Positions 13,171-26,692 of a stretch of DNA of 64,000 nucleotides are shown one piece after another. The translations under genes were made by a program, and so were the position numbers. Location: positions 1 through 64,000 of the forward strand of contig JAVYIG010006572.1 of NCBI GenBank assembly GCA_035222895.1, in the 5' to 3' direction. The notes below the pieces were generated by a model. The model was not told where the DNA came from and ran no database searches. It worked only from the letters and a program-made list of their open reading frames with translations. Numbering within the stretch: the stretch's first letter is position 1; the number at the start of each line of letters is the position of its first letter. This DNA comes from Strongylocentrotus droebachiensis (lineage: Eukaryota > Echinodermata > Echinoidea > Camarodonta > Strongylocentrotidae).

Positions 13171-15439
13171 TCTTGAAGCTGCCCCTTCTTGGTCTAAAGA
13201 ACTCTGGAACAAGATCCAAGTATTGTATCTTGTGAAAACAGGCCCAAGTACTGGAGTTCATAATCGGTCAGTGTCTAGGTCAGATCCATTAGCTCTTGTT
13301 AACCAAGTTAAAGACATAATGGCTTCTAAATCTACCAAATAGAACATTTCTGAACCCACAGTTATCCCTACTCTATAATCTCCCCTTCATCCTTCTCTCC
13401 CCGTTCTCCCCCTTTTAAACTCCTTAAGCTGTTTAAATCATCCATATCTTACCATGCCATTGGTACTGACTTTAGATGGGTAAACACTGGCCTGGGAATT
13501 CATCAATTTGTTGGCTGTGATTTTACGCAGCATCATGCCAGAGCTCGTCCATACTTTTGACAGTTTCTGAAAGGGATACAAAATACTATCGCTCCCAATG
13601 TGCTCATTTATTGTCAGTAGATTTTCAGAACATCATACTTCAAAAAATCTTAGCTCCCTTTTTGCAATATTTCTTCACACAGGACCAGGTTATGATTTAT
13701 CAAAGATAGGGAAAATAATGCAAGCATTATCAGCTGTATTTGTTCAAACACTGAAAATCCTTTATTTTTGTACCAAGGCTTTGAAACCACAATATGTGCA
13801 CAAATGTAAAGTCTTGGAAAAAGGTGGGATAATGAAAGAAAATGTTTTTGCTCTATTGAGTATCACATTTACAAATGATTTTGATGTATGGTAGGTTTCC
13901 ATAGAGCTTAAGCTTGAAACCACAAGACAGTAGGCGTACAATTGTACAATTTTGGAAGTATTAAAAGACTTTTGCTTGCTTTATCTAGTACATGTTTCAA
14001 GTGACTGTGTTCTAATAAAGAATGCCATCAGGCTTTAATATTCTTAAATTTGAAAACCTCAAGATAGTATTTGCACACCTGGAATATTAATCTTGCTTTG
14101 AATTACATATCACAAATGACTTTGTTGTATCATAGAGATCAAATGCAAAGCTATCCATCTTTTAAGCTAGAAAACCACTACAATGTGTTCCTACTTTCCT
14201 CATCAATCACGTTTATATCTCTTTCACCTTTAATTAGTCTCTATCTTACTTGACTGATCCTGTGAAGATAAGGGTTGGGAAGTTACCTAAGCCCAGATAT
14301 CCTGCCATTGACTTGGCACCAAACCACATTCGCCAGAGTTTTGTCCGATTGCGTGCTTGTGGGGAGGTTCTCTTCACGAAAACAATTACCCTGCCGAGTT
14401 GAAAAGGACACATTTTCAGTTTCCAAATTAGAACAGAATTAAGGGTAATTAAATTAATGTTGCAGTGGTAATAAAAGAATCCCCTGGTTTCCAAAGTTTG
14501 ACAAATTGGTAGTTTTCATCTTCAAGTTGATATTAAAGGCAAGACATCAATTAAGAACAGTTTTGTATGTTTCACATCATATCCATATCATGACTCTTCA
14601 AAGAAATACAGACATTAATGATATCTTTGCACTTGACAAATGGGAGAGGATTATCTGCCAATTTGAGATTTGCATAGTCCTAGTGATCTCATATTTGAAA
14701 AATTCATGACTCGTATTATTTGTCTGATTTATCTACAACTTTCATCATTCTGTTTCTACTATGTTTCTGCTCGCATACAAATGAACTAATAATACAAGAG
14801 TTTGATTATCCTTAAAATATGGTAAAGGAATATGGTACAAAAAGTGTTTTTGAATAAAAATAGGGCCATATGTGGAAAAAAATGACATGAAAAAGAATGA
14901 GAGGAGACTGAAATACCTAAGTTTGCTTTTATTCATAACATTTTGCCTCAGGCTAGAAAGATAGAAAGGCATTTTATTGCGAAAAGCATCCGTAAAATGG
15001 ATAGCAGATGTGAAGAGCATGCAGACGCAGCAAATCCCCTGCTACATACTTAACCAGTTGCGAGAGTTCTCAGTCATGCCTTGTTAAAGCTCACAGGTTT
15101 TTGTACACATGGGACTGTAGAATAACCCGGAGAATGTGACCCTCTCTCGCAGGGTAAACGCGGGTCAAGTGTGAAATAGATCATTATGAGATACAGCTGA
15201 AAGTCGTTATGTATGGAATTGAGAAACAATAATGTCGATTTAGCTTCAGGGATAGCTTTTCACACCCAAGATGGGAACAAAGAGAAAAGTTCAAATCTTA
15301 TTTCTAAAGTTTTCCATTTCAATTTGTCAAAATGATCATCAATGTGGCTTGAGATTTCCAGTTAATTTCTCTTTATTTGGATAGTATTAATACTCTTTAA
15401 AAAAAATACTTTTTTTCTCTTCTATAACAATGACTTGCT

Positions 15440-15670
15440 TGAAGATAAAAAGTTTTATTTCACATATTGGATATCCATGCCATTCAGAGTCAGTAGATTA
15501 TAATTGTAATGCTGTACATTTACATGATGAAACATTCCTTATTTTTGCTTGTCTGATAGAGGGCATTAAGACAAAACAAAGAATATTTATTTCCAATATT
15601 GGAATTGCATGCCATTCAGATTGAGTCAATGGATATAATTGTAATGCAGTACATCTTTATATGATTACAA
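15440..15670. repeat. Diverged tandem duplication, ~134-bp period
   Basis: Two copies carry TTTATTTC, ATATTGGA, GCCATTCAGA, ATAATTGTAATGC and GTACAT in the same order, about 134 bp apart. Noncoding. Confidence 0.65.
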
Positions 15671-16119
15671 CAGATGTTCGTCTTGTCTTGGAGGGTTCAA
15701 GAAAAGTTTAGAGCTGAATGAAACACATTGCCAAACAGCAAGTGCAAGTGACCCATGCCAGACGACAGATTTCAATCGTGCTGAAGAAACTATACAGATC
15801 CAGTTTTACAGGGAATTTAATTTTGGAAATAGTATTTATTGCACAAAAACACTTTCCCAGCCCTACGGCTGAATTGTGGTGGAAATAATTGTTTAGAGTA
15901 CATGATTATCTGTTGTCATATCTTTCTATATAGGTCTTTGAAAAGACTTTATTACCTGTCCTCAATACTTATAGTACGATTTAAACCCTATAAACTTGCA
16001 AAGAGGGGGACGTCAGCTTCTTGCTAAAAGGCCATTACAACTATCGACAACAAATACATGTAGTTCTTACAGTGTTCTGACGGGCAGCCGGCGGGGAAAA
16101 AAGTTATTTTGAAAAATGG

Positions 16120-16390
16120 CTGCTGTGAATGTTTTTAGCCATTCTTGAAGCAGTTTGTGAATGGAATTGATAACTGTCTCCCAGAGGGTATTAGACCATG
16201 GTAAGACGAAACTTGAAAGAGGGCGGTAAAAATGTTCAAATAAATGAAGTGCTGGGAATGTTTGAGCCATTCTTGAAGCTGTTTATGAATGGAATCGATA
16301 ACTGCATGGCACCCAGAGCGTAAGAGCTAGGAACTTCAAAGAGGGCGGTAAAAACGTCTAAATAAATGAAGTGCTGGGAATAAATGAAGT
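16120..16390. repeat. Tandem duplication, ~130-bp period
   Basis: GCCATTCTTGAAGC(A/T)GTTT(G/A)TGAATGGAAT, GAGGGCGGTAAAAA and AAATAAATGAAGTGCTGGGAA occur twice in order. A third partial AAATGAAGTGCTG follows at about 16380. Noncoding. Confidence 0.8.
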
Positions 16391-18459
16391 GCTGAAGTCC
16401 ATAGATCATTAGGCCATTAATTTGCCATTGCAATGGCAACATGCCACTGAAATTACCCTTGAGTTGATTTCTTGGAAAAATGTGAAATCATTTTAATAAT
16501 AGATTTCCATTGAATTGATTAAAATTCCAGCTAAAGTCCTTTTTTTTCATAAAGGTAAGTGAGGGTATAAATATTTCTCCCAGAGTACTGAATTTATCTG
16601 ACTTTCTGAATTAAAATTTTTAGAATTTAGAGATAAAAATGGTTTATAAAAAAAAAATCAGTTGGCAAGCCATAAGATGGGAGCTAAATACTTTAGTCAC
16701 AACATTTTGAGCTTCAGGCTGCATGTGAGAGATAGAGAGAACTGCCTTGAAAGCATGTAGGAAATACTTCCTAATCATGATGGATTTATGTCAGGAGAGT
16801 ATTTAATTTCATTTTGAGTATCTTCAGCTAGAAGTCGGAAGGGGTACATTACCTTATAGTCTTCAACAAGTTACATAAGGTCCTTTGAACACTCAAGAGG
16901 CTATGGGTGGGGGGTGATCACATTAGCTAGTCATCTTTAGCTCATTACTTATGTCCTTTTAGCACTCAATATACTATGGGGTGTTGGGGGCAGCGGGAGG
17001 GTGGAGGGGATCGAGTAGATCGGAATTGGCTCTTTAACACACACCCTGTTGGTTCTTGATAGAAAGTTGGTAAGGGTCATTTTTTCAGGGGGGGGGGGAG
17101 TTCGGTGCAAGGGGTAGGTGCAAGGGTAGGGATAGTGGATTGTAGAATATATGGACTTGTGACAAGGCCATAGAAATACAACAAGGTATCTAAAGCAGTG
17201 GAGAATGATAGCAATACTCCCCAACAAGTTTATAGATTACCAATAAATCATCTTCAAAACTATTTGACATTGTTAAACCTGTAATTTTACTTAAAAGTTT
17301 TCATCGTCATAACATATCAATAGTCGTGCAAATGCAGGAACTACATAAAACCATAAAGGTGTCTGCAAACCATTTGAATGTGATATACCTTAACTTTTAC
17401 CTTGATGTGCCCTTTTCAATCTGCCTTATCGGCAACCATAGGCATAGGGGAACATAGCTTTCATCAAAGACACATTTGCCACATATTAACGTGATGAAGT
17501 GCCAATTACGGTGTGAAGTATTAGCCGCTTTTGCCCTGCACTGATATGACTTTCGACCCCTCCCATTTTTTCCTATTCCAATCCAAACCAATTTCCCCCT
17601 CCTTAGGAAAGGTGAGCTAGAAAGTTAAAGGGGGGCCAAGAAAGTCTGCATATAGCACACAATTTTGACAGGCACCCACCAACATGCCACTACTAGCATG
17701 ACCATGGTGTTTAATTATGAATATTTGATTCATTTAAAAAGGCAGTGATTTAATTGTCCTTAGTGGTATTGATCTGCAGGTGTTTTTCATCAGTTTTTGA
17801 AACATGGATGCATTTTAGTTGAAGTGTACTAAATATTTCTTCTTCTGAAGCTCAGGCTGTCAGTTTCTGAAGCAGAATTAGACCAACAAATCTCCTTTCG
17901 AGTAATTACTGTGTTGATACATTTCATCACAAAAATAATGGAGAGTATCAAAGCATTCAAAATATTGAGCTATATCATTAGGATTTATTCAATTAAGATA
18001 CTGTACGTTCCACTGGTTGCTATGATAATTTGTTAGAAATTGCCCCTTTTTTCACTTTATGCCACCACTTTTTATATATTTTGTACATTCGCAAAATATT
18101 TAGTTTTTGGCTTAAAAATGCAAAACATGCCACCAGAATCAACAGATTATAACCAGGGTCTGCATCAGGCTTTTATTTTTGAAGAGAACCGTTGGAGCAT
18201 CAGCATAAAAACAGGAAGAGCGTTCAATCAAACTAAGGTCAAAAGACTTGCTGCTCTTTTTAGATTTGAAAAATAACTATTTCACTGTGCTGTCATTTTG
18301 GAAGGCATTGATACAACCATTGAGGCTTTGGTAAGTGAGAAAGCATTTGTGCTAACAAGTTATTGGGTAATTAAAAAAAAGGGGAATTGTTATGTAGGAA
18401 AAGTTTGATTGAGGAAAATGTGATTTTGACTATTTCAGCAATCACATTTTTAATGGTTG

Positions 18460-18582
18460 ACAGATACAGAGAGACCACTGTGATGTTTGATGGAAAATGG
18501 CATTCATCCACACAGGTTCCTCCATTGTGGTTGGGCATCTAGCAATTTTGACTTGCAACAGAGAAATGATGGACAAAAATAT

Positions 18583-18617
<35 letters not shown>

Positions 18618-18938
18618 AGGGGGGTAGAAATATATAGAAAGAATAGAGCCTCAAATATGTGATGATTGTCAGAAAATCACATTCGTCCATACTAGTTACT
18701 CCATTATGACATGAGCATCTAGCAATACTAAACTTGAAACAGAAATTATGGAACTAAATAAAGTGAAAGAGAGAGGGGGGGGGGGGGGGGGGGTTAGAAA
18801 GAATAGAGCCTCAAATATGTGATGATTGTAGGTGGAAAAAAAAATCACATTCGTCCATACTAGTTACTCCATTATGACATGAGCATCTAGCGGTACTAGA
18901 CTTGAAACAGAAATGATGGAACAAAATAGATTGGAAAT

Positions 18939-18990
<52 letters not shown>

Positions 18991-19020
18991 AAGAGAAAGA
19001 GAGAGAGAGAGAGAGAGAAG

Positions 19021-19051
<31 letters not shown>

Positions 19052-19140
19052 GAGCCTCAAATATGTGATGATTGCAGGAAAATCATATTCGTCCATACTA
19101 GTTACTGCATTATGACATAAGCATCTAAATGTACCAATGC
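18460..19140. repeat. GA-punctuated minisatellite (four units)
   Basis: Units of about 150-240 bp each combine a unique part (AGAGCCTCAAATATGTGATGATTG, then CATTCGTCCATACTAGTTAC and CATCTAGC) with a variable (GA)n, poly-G or (TA)n(GA)n run. Unit length differs mainly through the microsatellite. The first unit is the most diverged. A further unit lies 3 kb away at 22015-22200. Confidence 0.85.
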
Positions 19141-20198
19141 CTGGTTTGAAAAAGATACATTTTTAGGAAAAAATGACTAAGTGAGAGAAAGAAAGAGCAA
19201 AATAGATGAAAATTGGAAATTTAGTAATGAGAAAGAAAGGCTACAGCTGAAGTATTAGCCCAGTAAATGTGTTTTAAATGTTGCATAAGAAAAAGCAATG
19301 AAGACTGAGATTATAAAAACAACAACTGGAGAAGGTACTTCAAACTTTTCATAGATTTCTTACATTATGATCATTGAATCTTAAACCCCAAAAATTGGAG
19401 AGCTGCAGTACGTGTATTGTGTTGTGTGTGTTGCTCAAGCTATGAATGTCTTGCATAAAATAGGTATTTTGCATGATTGATGTCTGTTGTCTTCAGCTTA
19501 CGACCTTTGAACTAGACCTTTGACCTCGTGATTGATAGTTTGAATTCCCACACCTAGCTGTTCTACTTCTTGCCCAGATCGCAGGCCCCACCTGCAGATT
19601 TCAACCTCCAAAGAATTCAACATGTGTGTTTTCTTGGCATGTCTTCTAGTTTTTTGCTGCTCCAATTTTCACTAAATATATCTTTGAGGAGATGAATATT
19701 TCATAATTTATCATATTATTGGATGGAATAACCTTTGTTAGCTATCAGAATAAGCGATTATTTTCTTGCAATGTTTTCAGAAATTGTTTGCTTGCAAAAT
19801 TTTCAGTAAGATATCAATAAATTGACACATGAAAAAAGGTGAAACTTTTATGAAAGGAAACGATTTACGTAGCCACCCATCCCCCCCCCCCCCCCGAAAA
19901 AAAAGTTGCAACAGGTGACATTAAGCCCCTCCCATCATAAGAAAGATGGATAGGCCAGATGGTTTGGTTCATAATAAAAACACTGAATATGTCTTGAAAT
20001 CGGATGAGAAGAAATATCCATCCAATAAATGAAGAACCAAGATCCTAAAAGAAATGAGAACCCAAAAGATATTCATAACACTCCAGCCTCTTTAGCATCA
20101 CAGCTGGAAGCTGAGGGCTGAGTAAATTACCACCAAACCTTTTCCAAGATTATATTTCAAAACTTGTGAAACTGGTCCCACTTCCCCTGACACCATGA

Positions 20199-20558
20199 GG
20201 CCTGTCCTCATCAGCTCGAGATTGCCAAATATCCTGCTATTTTAACTATCCCGATCGATAATAGTTTGCGTCTTCATATCAGCCCGAAGTTGCAATTAGC
20301 AGGATATTAGGTTAAGATAATCATCCCAAGATATATTAGGCTAGTTTGCAAAATATCCCGCTATTTGTCCGGTGCGTTTTCACCAGGCCGAAGACTCGCA
20401 CTATGCTCGAAAATGCTGAGCAAAATATCTCTAGCTCTAGTTTCGAGTTTGGAAACCAAGTCTCGAGCGGATGAAGACACGATTTGTAACTTCAGGATTA
20501 TTTCCCAAATCAGAAATAGCAGGCTATTTTGCAATCTTGAGCTGATGAAAACAGACCC
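20199..20558 (+). mobile_element. MITE family A, copy 2
   Basis: Same order of blocks as 4720-5098, with left end GGCCTGTCCTCATCAGCTCG and right end CTTGAGCTGATGAAAACAGACC. The inner AATATCCCGCTATTTG motif is kept. Open frames on both strands here are shared with the other copies, so they belong to the repeat. Confidence 0.85.
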
Positions 20559-21262
20559 CATCACTTGTCTAGACCACCAAAAAATGTTATTTGTGGTGGT
20601 ACTTTGTTTTCACACTGGGCAAAAATATTGCTCCTATACATCAAGCCTTAAGTGTGGGAGATAGTGTTACCTGCTTCCAGACTGCTTTGTTGGATTTTGT
20701 CTGTAAATAACAAAAGGTCCCTAATACCGGTCAGAATGGTAAAGTACCATGTCCGATGTTTCTCTAATCCTGTGCTAAGTAGCACAAAGTCATTATTTCA
20801 AGGTTTCATATAAAGAAATAGATTCTTTTCTGGGGAAAACATGCTTTTTGAGTCTGTGGATGGTAATGTAATGTTTGTAAAAAGGCAGTATTTCTTTAAG
20901 CATTGTTGAAGCTGAAAACTAGCAGTAAAGAAACAACTTTGCAAACAAAATGAATGGGATTTTATTATAGCTGCATTTTACATGCAAAATATGATTTGTT
21001 TTGAAGATTTTCCTATAAATACCACTTGTCATACTGGGAAAGCAATTATATGTGCATTGTTCAATGGTGCTAAAACTTAAGGGCATTTCGAATTCAAATA
21101 AACATTATCATGAAATGCAATATTGCTTTAAAAAAATAGACAGAATTTCCTGTATTGTAGTCTTAGATTTCCTCTTGTATCTAACCAATAAAGCCTTCGT
21201 ACAATGCATAGATATGCATATACTCGACATCTTCTCCGAACACATGCAGTTTGTTATAGAAT

Positions 21263-21264
<2 letters not shown>

Positions 21265-21297
<33 letters not shown>

Positions 21298-21352
21298 CCT
21301 CCCTCTCTCCCTCTTTCTTTTTTTCTCTCTTTCTTTTTCTCTCTCTCTCTCT
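21265..21352. repeat. CT microsatellite
   Basis: (CT)n run with CCCTCCCTCTCC and TTTCTTTT interruptions. Ser/Leu-rich open frames across it are low-complexity translations. Confidence 0.85.
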
Positions 21353-21659
21353 CGCCACAAAAACAGTAATCAAATATTGTAGTTGAACTTCAAAGAGCTA
21401 AAGAAATTCCAGTGCTAAAGCCAACTTCCGCAGAGCCTTAACCAGAAATATGAATTCAATTGTACTCATTTCTTGGGGTCATTTACCGATTAGAAGCAGC
21501 TTAGGTGGGATACCCCCGGAAAGTCTTTGGTAGGCCAGGCCAGAGAGGGAAAAAGATAGGGAGGGGAGGGGGGTCGTCTTACAAGGGGGAACAGGAAGGT
21601 GAAGGTGAGGTTTGCACCTGCCGCTGAAATCAAACACCTCCGCCCTTGATCCCCTTCCG

Positions 21660-21706
21660 ACAGAAACTCAAGAAAGGAAGAGAGAGATGGAGGGAGATGG
21701 AGGGAG

Positions 21707-21737
<31 letters not shown>

Positions 21738-21752
21738 GGGGGGGGGGGGAGG
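21660..21752. repeat. GA microsatellite and poly-G
   Basis: Purine run: AGAAAGGAAGAGAGAG, GA repeats, then a G run. Confidence 0.85.
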
Positions 21753-21919
21753 AGGAAGGGAACACTAACCAAGAGAATCAGAGTCACTTTTACATATCTT
21801 TAAAAAAAAATTCCTCTTGTCATTTCTCTTGCTCAGTGTTTGCTAACTGATTTATCATATGAATTCAAGTTTCACTTATTTGACTTTTTGAACAATTAGT
21901 TTGCAGAAATTCAAGAAAG

Positions 21920-22280
21920 AATGAGAGAGAGAGAGAGAGAGAGGGTGGGATAGAGGGAGTGAATGTGTGTTTGTGTAAGAGAGAGGGAGAGAGGGGGGGG
22001 GTGGAGTGAGAGATCGAATAGAGCGTCAAATATGTGATGATTGTAGGAAAGAATCATATTCGTCCATACTAGTTACTCCATTATGACATGAACATCTAGC
22101 AATTCTAAACTTGTAAAGAGAGAAATGATGGATCTAATAAGGTGAGAGTGAGACAAAGAGAGAGAGAGAGTGGGGGGGGGACATATAGAAAGAATAGAGC
22201 CTCAAAAGAGGAGAGAGAGAAAGAAAGAGAGAGCTCTAGAGACACAGAGAGAGTGGGAGAGAGAGAGAGAGAGAGCAAAA
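21920..22280. repeat. GA tracts enclosing one further minisatellite unit
   Basis: The unique part AATATGTGATGATTGTAGGAAA...CATACTAGTTACTCCATTATG at 22015-22100 matches the units at 18460-19140. It is flanked on both sides by (GA)n and poly-G. Confidence 0.8.
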
Positions 22281-22490
22281 GATCAAGAACAACAGAAACA
22301 GGAACAGAAAAGTTACTTGTACTTATCCCAATGTAATTGTTCAATCCATTGCCCCATGCTTGGTATTGATTGATGAGATGTGTGTTGTGGTTTCAAAAAT
22401 ATCTTGCCACAACAATTCCACAATAGTATCACATTCGTAACCACCAGAGGAAAAAATCATTGTTTTTCTAGAGACTTTCGGGATAAAGCC

Positions 22491-22650
22491 CTCATGATCA
22501 AAGAAGAAATGTCTGAGCTTTTCTAACTATGTGTTTCCTTACACATTTGTGCTAATAACCTCACAGAAACTTCATGATCAAAGAAGAAATGTCTGAGCTT
22601 CTCTGACTATGTGTTTCCTTGCACATTTGTGCTGATAATCTCACATAAAA
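22491..22650. repeat. 80-bp tandem duplication
   Basis: TCATGATCAAAGAAGAAATG through CACATTTGTGCT(A/G)ATAA(C/T)CTCACA is present twice with a period of exactly 80 bp and few differences. Confidence 0.9.
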
Positions 22651-25600
22651 ATGATGATATTATAAAATGAGTTTTAAGAAATGAATTTTAGGTTAGTATG
22701 TTCATGGTTTATTAAGCATCAGAATGTTTGTTCTACTAATAAATTATCAAGAATATCATAATGCAAAAAAGGAGAAAAGTTTACCCTGTGAAAATTTATG
22801 AATTTTTGCAAATACACAGAAAGATTATCGTGTGATGATCAGGCATGACAAAAGTTGATAGAAGCGGAGCGGAAGGAGAAAATCAAATTGGTTTTGAACA
22901 ATTTTTTAAACAAATAAAGTTTGTATCTTCCAGCATTTGCATACAAAATTAGAAATATTGCAAGAGAAAATTGATGAAATTTTGCAAATTTGCAAACACA
23001 GCTCACTGTGTATGACATTGGTTGACAGAAGAGGAGAAAATCAGTTTGACTACAGCGAGAGGAACAATAAGGATTTGCCAAGTTTTGAACAACTTCATGA
23101 ACAAAGTGCTAATCTTCCAGGATAACTTTGGATCTCCTAGTATATTTGGAGGATAAATCATCCTGCTAAATGGTCTACGTGCTTGAGACGGCTCAGTGTG
23201 ACATGACGTAAGTCTGTGAAAAGGGGAATTTCTAAAAAAAAATCTTCCTGAAACCCCAAGGGAACAGAAGAGACTTCCAATGACGATAATCTTTGCGTAT
23301 GGAGGGGTGAACAGAAGGAAAAGAAAAAAATTCAAACTTTTTTGTACTTGAAATTTGTCATGGCTCCATATAAAAGTTTCACTGGAGAACATTTAATGAC
23401 TCAATCATGGAGTTCTTCCTTCGTATGATAAAAATTCTCTTAGGAGATACGGGAAAAGTTATTTCTATATAGGCCAGTTCTCTCTATGTTTACTTCTGTG
23501 AGAATTATTTGTTAATCATGACATGATAGTGCTGTCTTCATTATAAGGGTCTCGTATACAGCTACATGTAGGTTCAATATGCTCGCTAGGCTGTTTGGTT
23601 TTGCAACACGTGCCCCTGCGACAATTTCTCAGTAGTCTGCATCTTATACACCGTACTAATTAAATTCCCAACTTCAACCATGGGCGAGACACTATACCCA
23701 AACCTAACCTAAAATCAAATTGAAACCCTATTAGTACATCAGGTACTCCGTCAAAACCGACTCCATATCGACTCAATTGACTTTTTGCCATTGGTGGTAA
23801 TTGTTTGATCAGCCTGCATGGTGTCGGTCTGGTGTCAGTCTGGCGTCAGTCAGGTATTCCTCTGGTGTTAGTCTCGTTGTGACTGGGGTATAATCCTCTA
23901 TCTGTAATGAAATAAAACAGAGAGTAATTGTCACTAGAGCAAATGCTGGATCATTTGGGACACTTTACAGTTGATGAGGTACAGTGGTAGAGGGGTTAAA
24001 GTTTAAAATCAGTCAGCAAGATTGTCTCCACAATTCCAAGACATCTTTGGCTTTAAAACTGTGAGTGCATCAACCTCCAAGAACACCAGCTGTTAGAGCT
24101 AGGCCCTTCTCCAGTTTCCCTAGATCCATTTCTTTTGAGAGATTTTACCATAAATCTCCTTTCTCTCATATAAGTTTCCATGAATGTGACATTCTGCTTA
24201 CCTCCATGCACCCCTCCCTCCCCCAGTGGACTATCCAAACTGTCCTAGGTTGATTGTAACTTCTTTTACAGCCATGTCTTCCTACCTTTCATTTCTAAAG
24301 TACTATTGATTTCACCTACTTGAACTTGATGGTACAGCTAGAAGCTCCCTAAACTGTAGATACAGTAGTTCTCTGAAGATGCCTCCCCTAGGAATCTTCT
24401 GTAACAACGGCTGATTGCTTGCCAATTTTGCTTGAGTTATTAAAAAAGCAAAATATTTTTATCCTGTCCTAGGTACTAGAAGTAGTCAAAGATAATGTCT
24501 AAACCACAGGCAAGAACGGACTGAACTTAGGGAAACCCTTATTTTCAAAACCAAGTCACTTAATTCACTGATCCTACCACCACTGTTGAAGGATGTAAAG
24601 TAGTGAAGTTACTCATGACCTGCTTTTGATTCAGTAAATATAATTTTCTTTATATATATATTTTTTCTGCTGATAGCCGGAAGAGCTTTAATTATATTTA
24701 ATGTCCTTTTATACCAAGTGTAACACCCTTCTGGCTGTCAACAGACTATGTGTTATGATGAAGTTAACTTCAATTGACACTTTGCAAAGAGACGGTTAAT
24801 TTGGAAATGCCACATGAAATGTCAGAATAAGTTTCCTTTTTCTTTGAGAGCATCTGAACATTCTGAACCGTTAACTTCCCGCAAATTTTCTCCCACGATA
24901 TCATCAGGTTTCAAATTGCGAACATCCGCTTTTCTCTAACTTCTAGAAAATACTCCATCACATACATTTCTTATTCTTCTGACACATAGCATCTCAAGTT
25001 CCCTACCATTTTCCCCCTTCCATTATAATTCCATCACCAATTCAGTGATCATCCGCGGCAGGCTGATGGAAGGTGACATATCCTCATGATATACCATCGA
25101 CTTCTGAACCATTTGCACTCTTGAAGTATAGCAAGTGAAAAGTTCAAGGCTTCCTGCGGAAACCTGATCTAACTCTGTAGAGATACATGCTCCATGCAGC
25201 GAGATTAAAAACCGATAGCCTACATCGGGGAGAAAGTTTGACAAGACTGCCAAAAAGAATAGCGAGATATTAAGTTAGTTAGGTGATGGTCGATTGTAAA
25301 CAGAAATTCTAGTCCTTGAATATGATATGATGGACTAGATGTATTGATACATGATGGGGGGTGGAGCAAGATTGTGCAGTGAGTGTGATGCTTATAAACA
25401 AAGTGTCATGACGATAAATAGAGAGGAAGTGTTGTGATGATTAAGAGTGAGATCTGACAATAAATGATCAGTGATTGAGCTCGAATGAGGTGCTTCAGGT
25501 TTGTCACATTCTCTTGAATGATTTTGAGGTTGATTTCTTGATGTGACAAATGCTTATAGTGATTTTAATACCTGTGCTTAAATTAAAAACACCCTCTTTT

Positions 25601-25934
25601 CCCCCAATAGAACCTTAACACTTTGCAGAAGTCATCCAGACTGTCTTACATCAGTTTACTTTTGCTTTAAAAACTTGGATATTCAAGTTTTGGCAAATGT
25701 CTTTGGGGGATGTCAGACATGGTGGTATCTATAATGGGTGGCCTACACATCACATGACATTTTCTTGTCATCACAAGAACAGCTAGATCCCTGAACAAAA
25801 AAACAAACATAAAAAACGGTTCCACATTCTAGATCTACGTAGCTGCCACAGTTCTTTTGAAATAAACCCACTAAATCTACATGGTCCCCTACTGCGACAA
25901 ATACTACATTTGAACCTGCTTCCCTCTTCTTACC

Positions 25935-26070
25935 CCTCTCTCTCTCTCTCTTTCTTGCGACTTACCTCTTTCTCTGTCTCATTTTTTCACTCTTTCTTTC
26001 TCTAATTTCTCTCTCTCCCATTTTCTTTTTCTCTCTCTCTCTCTCTTTTCCTCCCTCCCTCCCTCCCTGT
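25935..26070. repeat. CT-rich microsatellite
   Basis: (CT)n and (CCCT)n runs, with CCTCCCTCCCTCCCTCCCTG near the end. Lies about 500 bp upstream of the first recognised exon. Confidence 0.85.
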
Positions 26071-26439
26071 CCATCTCTTTTGCACATTCTATTCTTCTGT
26101 GTATTTTATTTTGATTTGTAATTCACCAGAGGAACTGCAACATTAAAATATGTACAACTTCTAACCAACCAAAACATTATCTATAGTAGCCTTTTCACTG
26201 GCACTAGTCAGGTGTGCCAACGAGTAAAAGTATCAAGATATTATATTCCAAAGTTATGATATATGTCCATTTTTACATCGTATAAGCTCAATCCATTTTG
26301 AATTTTCTTTCAGCCATTATTTGTTCACTGAGAGTCATAAGGGCATTATAACTCTCTGCTTTGTGAATGAAAGCCCTTCTTCAACTGACGATCTATTTCT
26401 CTACTCTGATCTTATGTCGATCATATGTCTCTCAACCTC

Positions 26440-26519
26440 ACTGCCTGTTGACTACTAAATACATTCATTGTCATGGGCTTAATACAGGGGCCACCAGGTT
26501 CCAGCAGGCAATGGGTTAA
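26440..26519 (-). repeat. Dispersed ~90-bp repeat (copy 2)
   Basis: The reverse complement aligns loosely with 2010-2099 (AACCCATTGCC, GAACC, TTTAGTAGTCAA). It ends 50 bp before the first EGF exon. Confidence 0.35.
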
Positions 26520-26569
26520 ATGATGGCATTTTAACTAACCTTCTTCTCTTTCCTTTTTTTATCTTCCAG

Positions 26570-26692
26570 ATACCAACGAATGCCTTTTCAGCAATGGAGG
26601 TTGCAGTGGTAGATGTTGTAATACCATCGGTAGCTTCTACTGCAAATGTGACGTTGGATTCGAACTCGCCATGGATGGATTCAGTTGTAGAG
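26570..26692 (+). CDS. EGF exon 1: calcium-binding EGF
   Basis: 41 codons between CTTCCAG and GTAAAT, phase 1-1. Starts DTNEC, keeps NNGGC-like SNGGC and CNTIGSFYC. It has seven cysteines because the position between C3 and the Asn is Cys (GRCCNTIG); the next exon has CRNTHG there. This leaves one cysteine potentially unpaired. Confidence 0.9.

Larger units (their letters stand above)
1..26569. other. Long stretch without recognisable exons
   Basis: I read both strands for cysteine-rich EGF or EMI-type exons, retroelement proteins and long open frames and found none I can support. Open frames here are under about 160 codons, and the longest (5266-5749) are translations of a purine tract. The stretch is AT-rich with the repeats listed separately. 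It may be intergenic DNA or part of the long 5' region of the EGF gene that begins to show exons at 26570. Confidence 0.6.

Noticed and set aside
13142-13342. 66-codon frame possibly from an old retroelement gag
   Set aside because: No motif could be recognised, and part lies in a tandem duplication.
20361-20664. Open frames on both strands resembling frames at 4796 and 39415
   Set aside because: All three lie in copies of MITE family A, so similarity reflects the repeat and not a gene family.
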